DNA of 64,000 bases from Betaproteobacteria bacterium (GTDB lineage Bacteria > Pseudomonadota > Gammaproteobacteria > Burkholderiales > Burkholderiaceae_C): the NCBI GenBank assembly GCA_016704535.1, contig JADIZZ010000019.1:124001-188000 (forward strand). Reading direction: 5' to 3'. Under the pieces are notes generated by a model. The model was not told where the DNA came from. It saw only the letters and a program-made list of their open reading frames with translations, and did not search any database. Of this stretch, positions 47,977 through 57,284 are shown piece by piece. A program made the translations under genes and the position numbers. Within the stretch, counting starts at the first letter, position 1. Each line of letters begins with the position of its first letter.

Positions 47977-49020
47977 ATGAACGATCTCGACACCCTGGTG
48001 CAGGCGGCGCAAGCCGACTTCGCCGCCGCCCGCCAGGGCGCGGCGCTGGAAGACGCGAAGGCGCGCTTCCTGGGCAAGAGCGGCCGCATCACCGAGTTGC
48101 TGAAGGGCCTGGGCGCGATGCCGCCCGAGCAGAAGAAGTCCCGCGGTGCCGAGATCAACCAGGCCAAGGGCGCCATCGAAGCCGCGTTGCAGGCGCGACG
48201 CGAGCAACTGGCCGAGGCCGAACTCGACGCGCAACTGCAGGCCGAGGCCCTGGACGTCACGCTGCCCGGCCGGGGCCGTGGCATCGGCGGCCTGCACCCG
48301 GTCAGCCGCACCATCGAGCGCATCGAGGCCATCTTCGGCAGCATGGGTTTCGACGTCGCCGAAGGCCCCGAGATCGAGACCGACTGGATGAGCTTCACCG
48401 CGTTGAACAACCCCGAGAACCACCCGGCGCGTTCGATGCAGGATACCTTCTACGTCGACGTGAAGGACGCCGGCGGTCGCTGGCTGTGCCTGCGCCCGCA
48501 CACGAGCCCGATGCAGGTGCGTTATGCCCAGGCGCATGCCGCCAAGCATGTGGGGACGCAGGCGATGCCCGAGATCCGCGTCATCGCGCCGGGACGCGTC
48601 TACCGCGTCGACAGCGACGCTACGCATTCGCCGATGTTCCACCAGGTCGAAGGCCTCTGGCTCGGTGCGAACGTGAGCTTCAAGGACCTGAAGGTGGTGT
48701 TCGCCGATTTCGTGCGCCAGTTCTTCGAGACCGACGACTTCGACGTGCGTTTCCGGCCCAGCTTCTTCCCGTTCACCGAGCCCAGCGCCGAGATCGACAT
48801 CCGCTTCGGCAGCGGGCCGCTGGCGGGTCGGTGGCTGGAAGTGGCCGGCTCGGGCCAGGTGCACCCGAACGTCGTGCGCAACTACGGTCTCGACCCCGAG
48901 ACGAACATCGGTTTCGCTTTTGGCGTCGGCGCCGACCGCTTTGCGATGCTGCGCTATGGCGTCGACGACCTGCGCCTGATGTTCGACGGCGACCTGCGCT
49001 TCCTGTCGCAGTTCCGCTGA
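47977..49020 (+). CDS. pheS: phenylalanyl-tRNA synthetase alpha subunit
   Basis: A 347-residue class II synthetase subunit. Starts at ATG 47977 (MNDLDTLVQAAQADFAAAR). Typical sequence is LGKSGRITELLKGLGAMPPEQ, then the catalytic domain LHPVSRTIERIEAIFGSMGFDVAEGPEIETDWMSFTALNNPENHPARSMQDTFYV, RPHTSPMQVRYAQ, FFPFTEPSAEIDI and the C-terminal GVGADRFAMLRYGVDDLRLMF. Pairs with PheT; a terminator hairpin directly precedes the gene, suggesting regulation. Confidence 0.97.
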   Translation: MNDLDTLVQAAQADFAAARQGAALEDAKARFLGKSGRITELLKGLGAMPPEQKKSRGAEINQAKGAIEAALQARREQLAEAELDAQLQAEALDVTLPGRGRGIGGLHPVSRTIERIEAIFGSMGFDVAEGPEIETDWMSFTALNNPENHPARSMQDTFYVDVKDAGGRWLCLRPHTSPMQVRYAQAHAAKHVGTQAMPEIRVIAPGRVYRVDSDATHSPMFHQVEGLWLGANVSFKDLKVVFADFVRQFFETDDFDVRFRPSFFPFTEPSAEIDIRFGSGPLAGRWLEVAGSGQVHPNVVRNYGLDPETNIGFAFGVGADRFAMLRYGVDDLRLMFDGDLRFLSQFR

Positions 49021-49043
49021 AGCCTTGACGCCGAGAGACCCAG

Positions 49044-51467
49044 ATGCAATTCCCCGAATCCTGGCTGCGTGAGTTCTGCGACCCGCCGCTGAACACGCAG
49101 CAGCTGTCCGACCTGCTGACCATGTCCGGCATGGAAGTGGAAGAGCTGCGCCCGGTGGCGCCACCCTTCAGCGGCATCGTCGTCGCCGAGATCCTCACCG
49201 CCGAACAGCACCCGCAAGCCGATCGGCTGCGCGTTTGTACGGTGGAGGCCGGTGCCTATTCGAAGGACGGTCCGCTGCAGATCGTCTGCGGCGCGCCGAA
49301 TGCGCGGGTCGGCATCAAGGTGCCGCTGGCCACCGTCGGCGCCGAACTGCCGCCCGGCGAAGACGGCAAGCCCTTCAAGATCGGTGTCGGCAAGCTGCGC
49401 GGTGTGGAAAGCCGCGGCATGCTGTGCTCGGCGCGCGAACTGAAGATCGCCGACGACCACGGCGGCCTGCTCGAACTGGCCGCCGATGCGCCGGTGGGCG
49501 CCGACATCCGCAGCTGGCTGAAGCTGGACGACAGCGTCTTCACACTCAAGCTCACCCCCAACCTGGCGCACGGCCTGAGCGTTTTCGGCATCGCGCGTGA
49601 AGTCGCCGCGCTGACTGGCGCGCCGCTGCGCACGCCGGCCATCACGCCGGTGGCGCCCACGCACGAGCAGCGCCTGCCGGTGGAAGTGCAGGCCACCGAC
49701 CTGTGCGGCCGCTTCTCGGGTCGTGTCGTGCGCGGCGTGAACACGCAGGCCAAGACGCCGGCGTGGATGGTCGACCGCCTGGCGCGCTGCGGCCAGCGCA
49801 GCGTGACGGCGCTCGTCGACATCTCGAACTACGTGATGTTCGAGTTTGGCCGACCCTCGCACATCTTCGACCTCGACAAGATCCACGACAAGCTGGTGGT
49901 GCGCTGGGGCCACCCCGGCGAGACGCTGAAGCTGCTGAACGGCAACACCATCGAGGTCGACGCGCAGGTCGGCGTGATCGCCGATGCGCAGGCCGTCGAA
50001 TCGCTCGCCGGCATCATGGGCGGCGACGCCACCGCGGTGTCGGACGACACGCGCAACGTCTATCTCGAAGCTGCCTTCTGGTGGCCCGAGGCCGTGGCCG
50101 GTCGCTCGCGTCGCTACAACTTCAGCACCGACGCCGGCCACCGTTTCGAGCGCGGCGTCGACCCGGCGCTGACGGTGGAACATGTCGAGCGCATCACGCA
50201 GCTCATCATCGACATCTGCGGCGGCCAGGCCGGCCCGATGGACGACCAGGTGCTGAGCCTGCCGCAGCGTCCGTCCGTCACGCTGCGTGTTGCGCGTGCG
50301 GCGCGCGTGCTCGGCATGCCGGTGAGCCAGGCCGATTGCGCCGATGTCTTCAGGCGCCTGGGCCTGGCCTGCACCGAAGCCGAAGGCACGCTGACCGTGA
50401 CGCCACCGAGCTGGCGCTTCGACATCGCGATCGAGGAAGACCTGATCGAGGAAGTGGCGCGGGTCATCGGCTTCGACAAGCTGCCCGGCACGCCGCCCGT
50501 CGCGCCGGTGACGGCGCGGGTGCGCCGCGAGGCGCGCCGCAGCAGCCATGCCGTGCGTCATGCACTGGCAGCACTGGACTACCAGGAAACCATCGGCTTC
50601 AGCTTCGTCGAAGCGCGCTGGGAGCAGGAGCTGGCCGGCAATGGCGATCCCATCCGTGTGCTGAACCCGATCGCCGCGCCGCTGGCCGTGATGCGGTCCA
50701 GCCTGATTGGCAGCCTAGTGCAAGCCTTGCGCCACAACCTGGCGCGCAGGGCGGCCCGCGTACGTCTGTTCGAGCTTGGCCGCGTCTTCATGCGCGACGC
50801 TGCCGTGGCCGACGGCCCGCTCAGTGTCGCCGGTGTGCATCAGCCGCAGCGTGTGGCCGGCCTGGCCTACGGCGCGGCCTTGCCGATGCAGTGGGCCGCG
50901 AAGGAGCAGGCCGTCGATTTCTACGACGTCAAGGGCGACATCGAAACGCTGCTCGCGCCGCGCAAGCCGGTCTTCGCGCCGGCCACGCATCCGGCGCTGC
51001 ATCCGGGCCGCTGCGCCAGCGTCACGTTGGACGGCCGCGTCATCGGTCATGTCGGTGAACTGCACCCGAAGTGGCGCCAGGGCTACGAACTGCCGCAGGC
51101 GCCGGTGCTGTTCGAGCTCGACCTCGACGCCGTGCTCGACCGGCCCGTGCCCGAGTTCGTGCCCGTGCCGCGCCAGCAAGCGGTGCAGCGCGACCTGGCC
51201 CTCGTGGTGGGCGAGAACGTCACGCACGACGCGCTGGCGGCTCGCCTGCAGGACGACCCGCAAGGCCTGGTGCGCAGCGCGACGCTCTTCGACATCTACA
51301 AGCCCGCCACGCCCGTGGCCGGCCTGCAGCAGGGCGAACGCAGCCTGGCCGTGCGGCTGGAACTGCGCGATGACGACACCACGCTCACCGACGAACGCAT
51401 CGAGGCGGCGCTGGCGGCCGCTGTGGCCCGTGCCAGCGAAGCATTCGGCGCGCGTCTGCGCGCCTGA
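49044..51467 (+). CDS. pheT: phenylalanyl-tRNA synthetase beta subunit
   Basis: An 807-residue beta subunit with the tRNA-binding EMAP-like domain at the N-terminus (SGIVVAEILTAEQHPQADRLRVCTV), B3/B4 editing domain, B5 domain and C-terminal ferredoxin-fold anticodon-binding domain (FVPVPRQQAVQRDLALVVGENVTHDALAARL). Starts at ATG 49044. It follows pheS by 23 bases and precedes ihfA by ten, so the three form one operon. Confidence 0.96.
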   Translation: MQFPESWLREFCDPPLNTQQLSDLLTMSGMEVEELRPVAPPFSGIVVAEILTAEQHPQADRLRVCTVEAGAYSKDGPLQIVCGAPNARVGIKVPLATVGAELPPGEDGKPFKIGVGKLRGVESRGMLCSARELKIADDHGGLLELAADAPVGADIRSWLKLDDSVFTLKLTPNLAHGLSVFGIAREVAALTGAPLRTPAITPVAPTHEQRLPVEVQATDLCGRFSGRVVRGVNTQAKTPAWMVDRLARCGQRSVTALVDISNYVMFEFGRPSHIFDLDKIHDKLVVRWGHPGETLKLLNGNTIEVDAQVGVIADAQAVESLAGIMGGDATAVSDDTRNVYLEAAFWWPEAVAGRSRRYNFSTDAGHRFERGVDPALTVEHVERITQLIIDICGGQAGPMDDQVLSLPQRPSVTLRVARAARVLGMPVSQADCADVFRRLGLACTEAEGTLTVTPPSWRFDIAIEEDLIEEVARVIGFDKLPGTPPVAPVTARVRREARRSSHAVRHALAALDYQETIGFSFVEARWEQELAGNGDPIRVLNPIAAPLAVMRSSLIGSLVQALRHNLARRAARVRLFELGRVFMRDAAVADGPLSVAGVHQPQRVAGLAYGAALPMQWAAKEQAVDFYDVKGDIETLLAPRKPVFAPATHPALHPGRCASVTLDGRVIGHVGELHPKWRQGYELPQAPVLFELDLDAVLDRPVPEFVPVPRQQAVQRDLALVVGENVTHDALAARLQDDPQGLVRSATLFDIYKPATPVAGLQQGERSLAVRLELRDDDTTLTDERIEAALAAAVARASEAFGARLRA

Positions 51468-51477
51468 GAGGAACCCC

Positions 51478-51843
51478 ATGGCCACCGACGACACCCCTGC
51501 GCGCGCGTCCGCTGTCCTCTCGTCGCTGGAAACGCCGACGCTGACAAAGGCAGAGCTGGCCGAACTGCTGTTCGACCGCCTCGGCCTGAACAAGCGCGAG
51601 TCCAAGGACATGGTCGAGGCCTTCTTCGAGATCGTGCATGGCACGCTCGTGCAAGGCCAGGACGTCAAGCTTTCGGGCTTCGGCAACTTCAACATCCGCC
51701 GCAAGGCGTCACGCCCCGGCCGTAACCCGCGCACGGGCGAGTCGATCCCGATCAAGGCGCGCAACGTCGTCACCTTTCACGCCAGTCACAAGCTGAAGTC
51801 GATCGTGCAAGGTGACACTCCGGCCGAAGGAGACTTCGAGTAG
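51478..51843 (+). CDS. ihfA: integration host factor alpha subunit
   Basis: A 121-residue DNA-bending protein of the HU/IHF family. Features: LTKAELAELLFDRLGLNKRESKDMVEAFFEIVHGTLVQGQDVKLSGFGNF, and the DNA-binding loop RRKASRPGRNPRTGESIPIKARNVVTFHAS. The N-terminal 20 residues are an extension compared with E. coli IHF-alpha. GAGG lies before ATG 51478. Lies between pheT and the MerR gene, the standard Burkholderiales arrangement. Confidence 0.95.
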   Translation: MATDDTPARASAVLSSLETPTLTKAELAELLFDRLGLNKRESKDMVEAFFEIVHGTLVQGQDVKLSGFGNFNIRRKASRPGRNPRTGESIPIKARNVVTFHASHKLKSIVQGDTPAEGDFE

Positions 51844-51877
51844 AGTCTAGTTTTGCTAGGCGATCCCATTGATTTCA

Positions 51878-52291
51878 ATGGAGAAATCTCTCCCCACCAT
51901 ACCGGCCAAGCGTTACTTCACCATCGGTGAGGTGAGCGAGCTGTGTGGGGTGAAGCCCTACGTGCTGCGCTACTGGGAACAGGAGTTCACTCAGCTCAAG
52001 CCGATGAAGCGTCGCGGCAACCGGCGCTATTACCAGCACCACGAGGTACTGCTCATCCGCCGCATCCGCGGCCTGCTTTACGACCAGGGTTTCACGATCA
52101 GCGGAGCGCGGAACCGGCTCTCGGATGCCCTGCCGCCGGGCTCAGGCGCCGTGGATGGAGCGGACGAAGACACCGCCCAGGCACCGCCAAGTGCGGCAGC
52201 GGCCGCAGCGCTCGTGCCGGCCCCACAGGCGTTCGATCCCGGCCATCTGCGGGCCGAACTCTTGTCCATCCGCGAGCTGCTCTCGGCCTGA
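51878..52291 (+). CDS. MerR-family regulator downstream of ihfA
   Basis: A 137-residue MerR-family protein, MEKSLPTIPAKRYFTIGEVSELCGVKPYVLRYWEQEFTQLKPMKRRGNRRYYQHHEVLLIRRIRGLLYDQGFTISGAR, a complete winged-helix DNA-binding domain followed by an Ala/Pro-rich C-terminus. The conserved pheT-ihfA-merR order is common in betaproteobacteria. ATG 51878 is preferred over the in-frame TTG at 51869. Its ligand and regulon are unknown; no metal-ligating cysteines are seen at the C-terminus. Confidence 0.9.
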   Translation: MEKSLPTIPAKRYFTIGEVSELCGVKPYVLRYWEQEFTQLKPMKRRGNRRYYQHHEVLLIRRIRGLLYDQGFTISGARNRLSDALPPGSGAVDGADEDTAQAPPSAAAAAALVPAPQAFDPGHLRAELLSIRELLSA

Positions 52292-52313
52292 GTTGCAGAC
52301 CGCCGGCTATAAT
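52285..52313 (+). promoter_or_regulatory. tRNA-Pro promoter
   Basis: A perfect TATAAT lies at 52308-52313, about 12 bases before the tRNA-Pro 5' end, consistent with a start near 52320. The -35 hexamer is not clear at the standard 17-base distance (GGCCTG at 52285-52290). TTGCAG at 52293 is too close to serve. Confidence 0.6.
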
Positions 52314-52324
52314 CTGCCCTCCAG

Positions 52325-52402
<78 letters not shown>

Positions 52403-52411
52403 TAACGAATC

Positions 52412-52446
52412 AACGGGTTAGCTCTCTCAAGAGGGGCTAACCCGTT
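52412..52446 (+). terminator. terminator after tRNA-Pro
   Basis: AACGGGTTAGC (52412-52422) pairs perfectly with GCTAACCCGTT (52436-52446), an 11-pair stem with a 13-base loop, followed by TTGGCTTTG. The T-run is short but the position directly after the tRNA and the perfect stem support a terminator or processing signal. Confidence 0.75.
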
Positions 52447-52513
52447 TGGCTTTGTGGGCCGCTTGACTGAACCTGGTGAGTGGCCGGTGACTCCTCGACA
52501 TCTGCCTGGGTTC

Positions 52514-53641
52514 TTACCCAGCGTCGCTGGCCCGGCAACGTCTGTAGCGCTCATCCACCCGGCGGGCGAACCACTCGGTGGTCAGCCGGCGCGTGATCTT
52601 GGGGCTCTTCAGGACGATGCGTGGCAGCACCGCGCGGGCTTGGGCCTGACCGCTTCGCGCTTCGGCCAGCGCAAACACCTTGGCCTGCAGCGGGCTGCGG
52701 TCGAAGTCTTCGGAATCGCTGCGTTCGAGCTCACGGCGGATCGTTCGGTCGTCCATGCCGAGGGCCGCACCCAGGCTGCGCGCGGCCATCTCGGTCTGGC
52801 CCGGTGGTGTCGACGCGCTGACGACGAGGTCACCATCGAGATCGAGTGGCCGTCCACTGGCCACGGCCAGCGCCTGCTGAAAGGCCGCGTTGCGGCTGGC
52901 ATAGCGGCCGGCGTTGAAATCCGCAAAGCGGTAGATCATGGCCGTTCCATAGGCCGAAGTGGCGTAGCCCAGCAGGTGTGCGGTGCCGAAGTACAAGCCG
53001 CCGCGCCGGGTGAAGACTTCGTGGCGGATAGAGTCCTGAGCTGGAAACGGGTAAGGTTTTGCCCTGACGTGGGCTTCGGCAAACGCGATGCTGACCTGCA
53101 TCGGCCCGCCGGTGCGCACCGGGTTCCAGTTGGCGAACAGGCGCTGGCCCAGCGGCACTTCGTCGATGAACTGCTCGTACATCAGGCTGAGCTCGCGCTC
53201 GGTCTTCACCGCCTGCAAGCGGTCGTCGTAGGACCGGCCGTCGGGCGAGCGCAGCTTCAGCGCCAAGTTCACCGCCAACTCTGGCACCCCGAGGTCATCT
53301 GCGCGGCGCAGCATCTCATCGCGCGCGACCTTGGCGAGGTTGGGCACCGGAGGATCCGGGTTGAAAGTGGACTCCTGTTCGGTGATGGCCAGCACGGCAC
53401 ACACGTTCTCGGTCGAGGGATCCAACTTCAGGCCGGCGAATACCAGTTGCAGATCGACCGCCCAGGCGGCACGCTGTGCCACCCTCGCCGGGATCAGCGC
53501 CTGGATGTCGGACTGGATGCTTTCCGGCGTGCGCTGGGGCTGCCTCGGCGCATCGCCAGCGCAACCGATGAGCCCGAAGACCATCGCGGCAACGAGCGTG
53601 AAGCCGCCTGACCGTCGCAGCAACGGATCCGTGTTGGGCAT
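52514..53641 (-). CDS. DUF1615 lipoprotein
   Basis: A 375-residue exported protein. The N-terminus MPNTDPLLRRSGGFTLVAAMVFGLIGCAGDAPR is a lipoprotein signal with Cys about residue 27. The remainder, with VCAVLAITEQESTFNPDPPVPNLAKVARDEML and FTRRGGLYFGTAHLLGYATSAYGTAMIYRFADFNAGRYASRNAAFQQAL, is the DUF1615 family. ITEQESTFNPDP resembles the catalytic Glu loop of lytic transglycosylase-like folds, so a cell-wall role is possible. A start three residues earlier (53648-53650) is an alternative; neither has a strong ribosome-binding site. Confidence 0.85.
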   Translation of the reverse strand: MPNTDPLLRRSGGFTLVAAMVFGLIGCAGDAPRQPQRTPESIQSDIQALIPARVAQRAAWAVDLQLVFAGLKLDPSTENVCAVLAITEQESTFNPDPPVPNLAKVARDEMLRRADDLGVPELAVNLALKLRSPDGRSYDDRLQAVKTERELSLMYEQFIDEVPLGQRLFANWNPVRTGGPMQVSIAFAEAHVRAKPYPFPAQDSIRHEVFTRRGGLYFGTAHLLGYATSAYGTAMIYRFADFNAGRYASRNAAFQQALAVASGRPLDLDGDLVVSASTPPGQTEMAARSLGAALGMDDRTIRRELERSDSEDFDRSPLQAKVFALAEARSGQAQARAVLPRIVLKSPKITRRLTTEWFARRVDERYRRCRASDAG

Positions 53642-53688
53642 GCACACCATGGGTAAGGGGCTGGGGCAGTGCTGCCGAAGTGCCTGCG

Positions 53689-53889
53689 TCACTCGGCAAG
53701 CAAGGGTGGCTGCGTCAGGTCCGCGTCGACGTTCATCAGCACGCTGGCCAGCTCGAACGCCTTCCACAGGTGTGGCGGCATCGACATGATTCCTTCGGGC
53801 GTCTTGGCGCGAGATATCCAGGTGCCAATCTCCAGGTGCTGCGCGGGAGTCAGCAACCCCCGGGTGAGCATCTCGTCAAGCGTCTGCAT
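53689..53889 (-). CDS. small hypothetical protein downstream of ilvD
   Basis: A 66-residue protein starting at ATG 53887-53889: MQTLDEMLTRGLLTPAQHLEIGTWISRAKTPEGIMSMPPHLWKAFELASVLMNVDADLTQPPLLAE. It is mostly helical and amphipathic, without a signal peptide. The much longer open frame reading into ilvD is a shadow. It is likely real because it is conserved-looking, with a plausible ribosome-binding site (GGAGG about nine bases upstream), and lies 32 bases after ilvD. Function unknown. Confidence 0.7.
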   Translation of the reverse strand: MQTLDEMLTRGLLTPAQHLEIGTWISRAKTPEGIMSMPPHLWKAFELASVLMNVDADLTQPPLLAE

Positions 53890-53921
53890 ACAGCCCTCCG
53901 CCAGGGGACAGGGGTGCCCCC

Positions 53922-55598
53922 TCACCCGAGGTCCAGCACCGCCCCCGTGCTCGCGCTCGACGCGTTCCTTGCGAACTTGGCCAGCACACCCCGCGTATAA
54001 CGCGGGGCAGGGGGCACCCAGGCTGCACGTCGACGCTGGATCTCGGCGTCGTCCACATTCAGTTGCAGCCGCAGCCGATGCGAGTCGATGGTGATGCTGT
54101 CGCCTTCCTGCACCAGAGCGATCAGGCCGCCGGCATAGGCTTCCGGCGCGACGTGGCCCACCACCATGCCCCAGGTGCCGCCGCTGAAGCGGCCGTCGGT
54201 GATCAGACCGACGCTTTCGCCCAGGCCCTGGCCGATGAGCGCGCCCGTGGGCGCCAGCATCTCGGGCATGCCCGGTCCGCCCTTGGGGCCGAGGTAGCGC
54301 AGCACCATCACGTCGCCGGCAACGATCTTGCCGGCCATGATGGCGGCCAGCGCACTCTGCTCGTCGTCGAAGACCCGGGCGGGGCCCGTCATCACCGGGT
54401 TCTTCAGCCCGGTGATCTTGGCCACGCAGCCCTCGGGGCTGAGGTTGCCCTTCAGGATGGCGAGGTGGCCTTCGGCGTACATCGGGTTCGACAGCGGGCG
54501 GATGACGTCCTGGTCGGCCCGCAAGGCCGGGATGTCCGCCAGGTTCTGCGCCACCGTCTTGCCGGTGATGGTCATGCAGTCGCCGTGCAGCAGCCCGGCG
54601 TCGAGCAGCACCTTCATCACCGCCGGGATGCCCCCGGCGCGGTGCAGGTCGATGGCCAGGTACTTGCCGCTGGGCTTGAGGTCGCACAGCACCGGCGTGC
54701 GGCGGCGCACGCGCTCGAAGTCGTCGATCGTCCACTCGACTTCCGCGGCGTGGGCGATGGCCAGGAAGTGCAGCACCGCGTTCGTGCTGCCGCCGGTGGC
54801 CATGATCACCGCCACGGCGTTCTCGATGGCCTGCCTGGTGACGATGTCGCGCGGCTTCAGGTCGGCCTTCACGGCCTCGACCAGCACCTTCGCGGCCTGC
54901 TCGACCATGCCGACGATCTCGCCCTCGACGTTGGCCATCGTCGATGCAAACGGCAGGCTCAGGCCCAGCGCCTCGAAGGCCGAGCTCATGGTGTTGGCGG
55001 TGTACATGCCGCCGCAGCTGCCGCTGCCCGGGATGGCGTGGCGCTCGATGGCGCAGAAGTCCTCTTCACTCATCTTGCCGGCGCTGAACTGGCCAACGGC
55101 CTCGAAGACGCTGACGATGTTCAGGTCCTGCCCCTTGTGGCGGCCGGGCAGGATGGTGCCGCCGTAGATGTAGATGGCGGGTACGTTGGAACGCAGCATG
55201 CCCATCATGCCGCCGGGCATGTTCTTGTCGCAGCCGCCGATGACCATCACGCCGTCCATCCACTGGCCGCCGACGCAGGTCTCGACGCAGTCGGCGATGA
55301 CCTCGCGCGACACCAGGCTGTACTTCATGCCCTCGGTGCCCATGGCCATGCCGTCGCTGATGGTCGGCGTGCCGAAGATCTGCGGGTTGGCGCCGGCTTC
55401 CTTCAGGCCGATGACGGCCGCGTCGGCCAGGCGCTGCAGGCCCGAGTTGCAGGGCGTGATGGTGCTGTGGCCGTTGGCCACGCCGATCATGGGCTTGCCG
55501 AAGTCGCCTTCGGTGTAGCCCATGCCGTAGTACATGCTGCGGTTGGGGGCGCGCGCCACGCCTTCGGTGATGTTCTTGCTGCGGCGGTTGATGCTCAT
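53922..55598 (-). CDS. ilvD: dihydroxy-acid dehydratase
   Basis: A 558-residue enzyme of branched-chain amino acid biosynthesis converting 2,3-dihydroxy-acids to 2-keto acids. Iron-sulfur cysteines are visible in CNSGLQRLADAAVIGLKEAG, GGCDKNMPGGMMGML and GSGSCGGMYTANTMSSAFEALG. The C-terminal GRFSGGTWGMVVGHVAPEAY and QRRRAAWVPP are typical. Starts at ATG 55596-55598 (MSINRRSKNITEGVARAPNRSMYYGMGY). It is divergent from lgt with 80 bases between, so both promoters lie there. Confidence 0.96.
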   Translation of the reverse strand: MSINRRSKNITEGVARAPNRSMYYGMGYTEGDFGKPMIGVANGHSTITPCNSGLQRLADAAVIGLKEAGANPQIFGTPTISDGMAMGTEGMKYSLVSREVIADCVETCVGGQWMDGVMVIGGCDKNMPGGMMGMLRSNVPAIYIYGGTILPGRHKGQDLNIVSVFEAVGQFSAGKMSEEDFCAIERHAIPGSGSCGGMYTANTMSSAFEALGLSLPFASTMANVEGEIVGMVEQAAKVLVEAVKADLKPRDIVTRQAIENAVAVIMATGGSTNAVLHFLAIAHAAEVEWTIDDFERVRRRTPVLCDLKPSGKYLAIDLHRAGGIPAVMKVLLDAGLLHGDCMTITGKTVAQNLADIPALRADQDVIRPLSNPMYAEGHLAILKGNLSPEGCVAKITGLKNPVMTGPARVFDDEQSALAAIMAGKIVAGDVMVLRYLGPKGGPGMPEMLAPTGALIGQGLGESVGLITDGRFSGGTWGMVVGHVAPEAYAGGLIALVQEGDSITIDSHRLRLQLNVDDAEIQRRRAAWVPPAPRYTRGVLAKFARNASSASTGAVLDLG

Positions 55599-55678
55599 GC
55601 GGGGGTCTCCGTTGTCCTCGGCACCGATTATCGGGCGGCGGCCGTGGACAATGGCTGGCTTTGACGAGGACCCCATCG

Positions 55679-56494
55679 ATGCTTGTGCATCCGCAGTTCG
55701 ACCCCGTGGCGCTGAGCTTCGGACCGGTCAGCATCCACTGGTACGGGCTGACCTACCTGGTTGCCTTCGGCCTGTTCCTCTTCCTGGCGGCGCGGCGCGT
55801 GGCGCGGCCGCAGTACGCGGCGCTGGGCTGGCAGCGCCGCGACGTCGAAGACATGCTCTTCTACGGCGTGCTGGGCGTCATCGTCGGGGGGCGGCTGGGC
55901 TACGCGCTGTTCTACAAGCCGGGCTATTACGCCGGTCATCCGCTGGAGATCCTGATGGTGTGGAAGGGCGGCATGTCCTTCCACGGCGGGCTGCTGGGCG
56001 TGATCACCGCGATGGCCGTCTTCGCGCGTTCACGGCAGCGCCGCTTCCTCGAGGTGATGGACGTCGTGGCGCCCTGCGTGCCTACCGGCATCGCGGCGGT
56101 GCGCATCGGCAACTTCATCAACGGCGAGCTGTGGGGCCGAGCCGCCGACCCCAGCCTGCCCTGGGCGATGGTCTTTCCGCAAAGCGGCGAGAGCTTTGCG
56201 CGCCACCCCTCGCAGCTGTACCAGGCGGCGCTGGAGGGGCTGCTGCTCTTCGTGCTGTTGTGGCTGTATGCGCGCCGGCCGCGTGCCACGGGGCAGGTGG
56301 CTGCGGCCTTCGTCTTCGGTTACGGCGTGCTGCGTTTCGTGGCCGAGTACTTCCGCGAGCCCGACAGCTTCCTCGGCCTGCTGGCGCTGGGCATGAGCAT
56401 GGGGCAGTGGCTGTGCCTGCCGATGATCGTCGGTGGCACGGCGCTGTGGGCATGGTTCGGCCGGGCCGCAGGACCCCAAGGAGACAAGGCATGA
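55679..56494 (+). CDS. lgt: prolipoprotein diacylglyceryl transferase
   Basis: A 271-residue inner-membrane enzyme that transfers diacylglyceryl to the lipobox Cys of prolipoproteins. Features are HPQFDPVALSFGPVSIHWYGLTYLVAF, MSFHGGLLGVI, and the Lgt signature GIAAVRIGNFINGELWGR; FARHPSQLYQAALEGLLLF follows. Start at ATG 55679 (MLVHPQFDP). Its substrates in this window include several lipoproteins. The stop overlaps the dnaQ-like start as ATGA. Confidence 0.95.
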   Translation: MLVHPQFDPVALSFGPVSIHWYGLTYLVAFGLFLFLAARRVARPQYAALGWQRRDVEDMLFYGVLGVIVGGRLGYALFYKPGYYAGHPLEILMVWKGGMSFHGGLLGVITAMAVFARSRQRRFLEVMDVVAPCVPTGIAAVRIGNFINGELWGRAADPSLPWAMVFPQSGESFARHPSQLYQAALEGLLLFVLLWLYARRPRATGQVAAAFVFGYGVLRFVAEYFREPDSFLGLLALGMSMGQWLCLPMIVGGTALWAWFGRAAGPQGDKA

Positions 56495-57204
56495 GACAGG
56501 TGATCCTGGACACCGAGACCACCGGGCTGTCGGCACTGGACGGCGACCGCATCATCGAGATCGGCTGCATCGAACTCGAGGACCGCCGCTACACCGGCCG
56601 CCAACTGCACCACTACGTCAACCCGCAGCGCAGCAGCCACCCCGACGCGGTGCGGGTGCACGGCATCACCGACGAATTCCTGGCCGACAAGCCGCCCTTT
56701 GCGGCCGTCGCCGAGGAGGTGCTGGCCTTCGTCGAAGGTGCGCAAGTCATCATTCACAACGCGGAGTTCGACCTCGCCTTCCTCGACGCCGAGCTGGCGC
56801 GCCTGGGCCGCGCACCGTTCCTGCAGCATGCCTCTTGCGTGATCGACACGTTGGCTATGGCGCGCGAGCAATACCCGGGCAAGCAGAACAAGCTGGACGC
56901 GCTGTGCAAGCGCTTGGAAGTGGACAACAGCCACCGCGAACTGCACGGTGCGCTGCTCGACGCGGGGCTGCTGGCCGAGGTCTATCTGCGCATGACCCGT
57001 GGTCAGGGTTCGCTGGTCATCGAAGCCGGCCCGCAGCAGGGCGCCTCGGCGCGACTGGACGCCACCGATCTGCGCGCGCTGCCGTTGCCCGTCCTGTGTG
57101 CCAGCCCAGAGGAACTGGCGGCGCACCAAGAGATGCTGGCCGACATCGACAAGGCCAGCGGCGGCAAGACACTGTGGCGCACGCTCGCCGACAGCGCCGC
57201 GTGA
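56491..57204 (+). CDS. dnaQ: DNA polymerase III epsilon subunit (DnaQ exonuclease)
   Basis: A 237-residue 3'-5' exonuclease. Exo I is VILDTETTGLSALDGDRIIEIGCIE, Exo II is VIIHNAEFDLAFLDAEL, and Exo III is HRELHGALLDAGLLAEVYL, with DTLAMAREQYPGKQNKLDALCKRL in between. These match the proofreading subunit of DNA polymerase III, and length is right for DnaQ (about 240). Overlaps lgt by four bases. Confidence 0.93.
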   Translation: MRQVILDTETTGLSALDGDRIIEIGCIELEDRRYTGRQLHHYVNPQRSSHPDAVRVHGITDEFLADKPPFAAVAEEVLAFVEGAQVIIHNAEFDLAFLDAELARLGRAPFLQHASCVIDTLAMAREQYPGKQNKLDALCKRLEVDNSHRELHGALLDAGLLAEVYLRMTRGQGSLVIEAGPQQGASARLDATDLRALPLPVLCASPEELAAHQEMLADIDKASGGKTLWRTLADSAA

Positions 57205-57213
57205 CCCGGCCTA

Positions 57214-57243
57214 TGCACGATCGAAAAAAAACGCTGGCATAAT
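57214..57243 (+). promoter_or_regulatory. possible tRNA-Val promoter
   Basis: CATAAT at 57238-57243 lies about 40 bases before the tRNA-Val, with an A8 tract (57224-57231) in the spacer. The -35 near 57214 (TGCACG) is poor. The AT-rich tract is unusual for this genome and fits a tRNA promoter, but the assignment is weak. Confidence 0.4.
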
Positions 57244-57284
57244 CGAGGGTTCACCGATCGTCGAAGCACATGCTAAGGCGGCTC

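Noticed and set aside
46498..49164. 888-residue minus-strand open frame opposite infC, rpmI, rplT and pheS
   Set aside because: Ribosomal and synthetase genes on the plus strand are certain; this is a codon-shadow frame.
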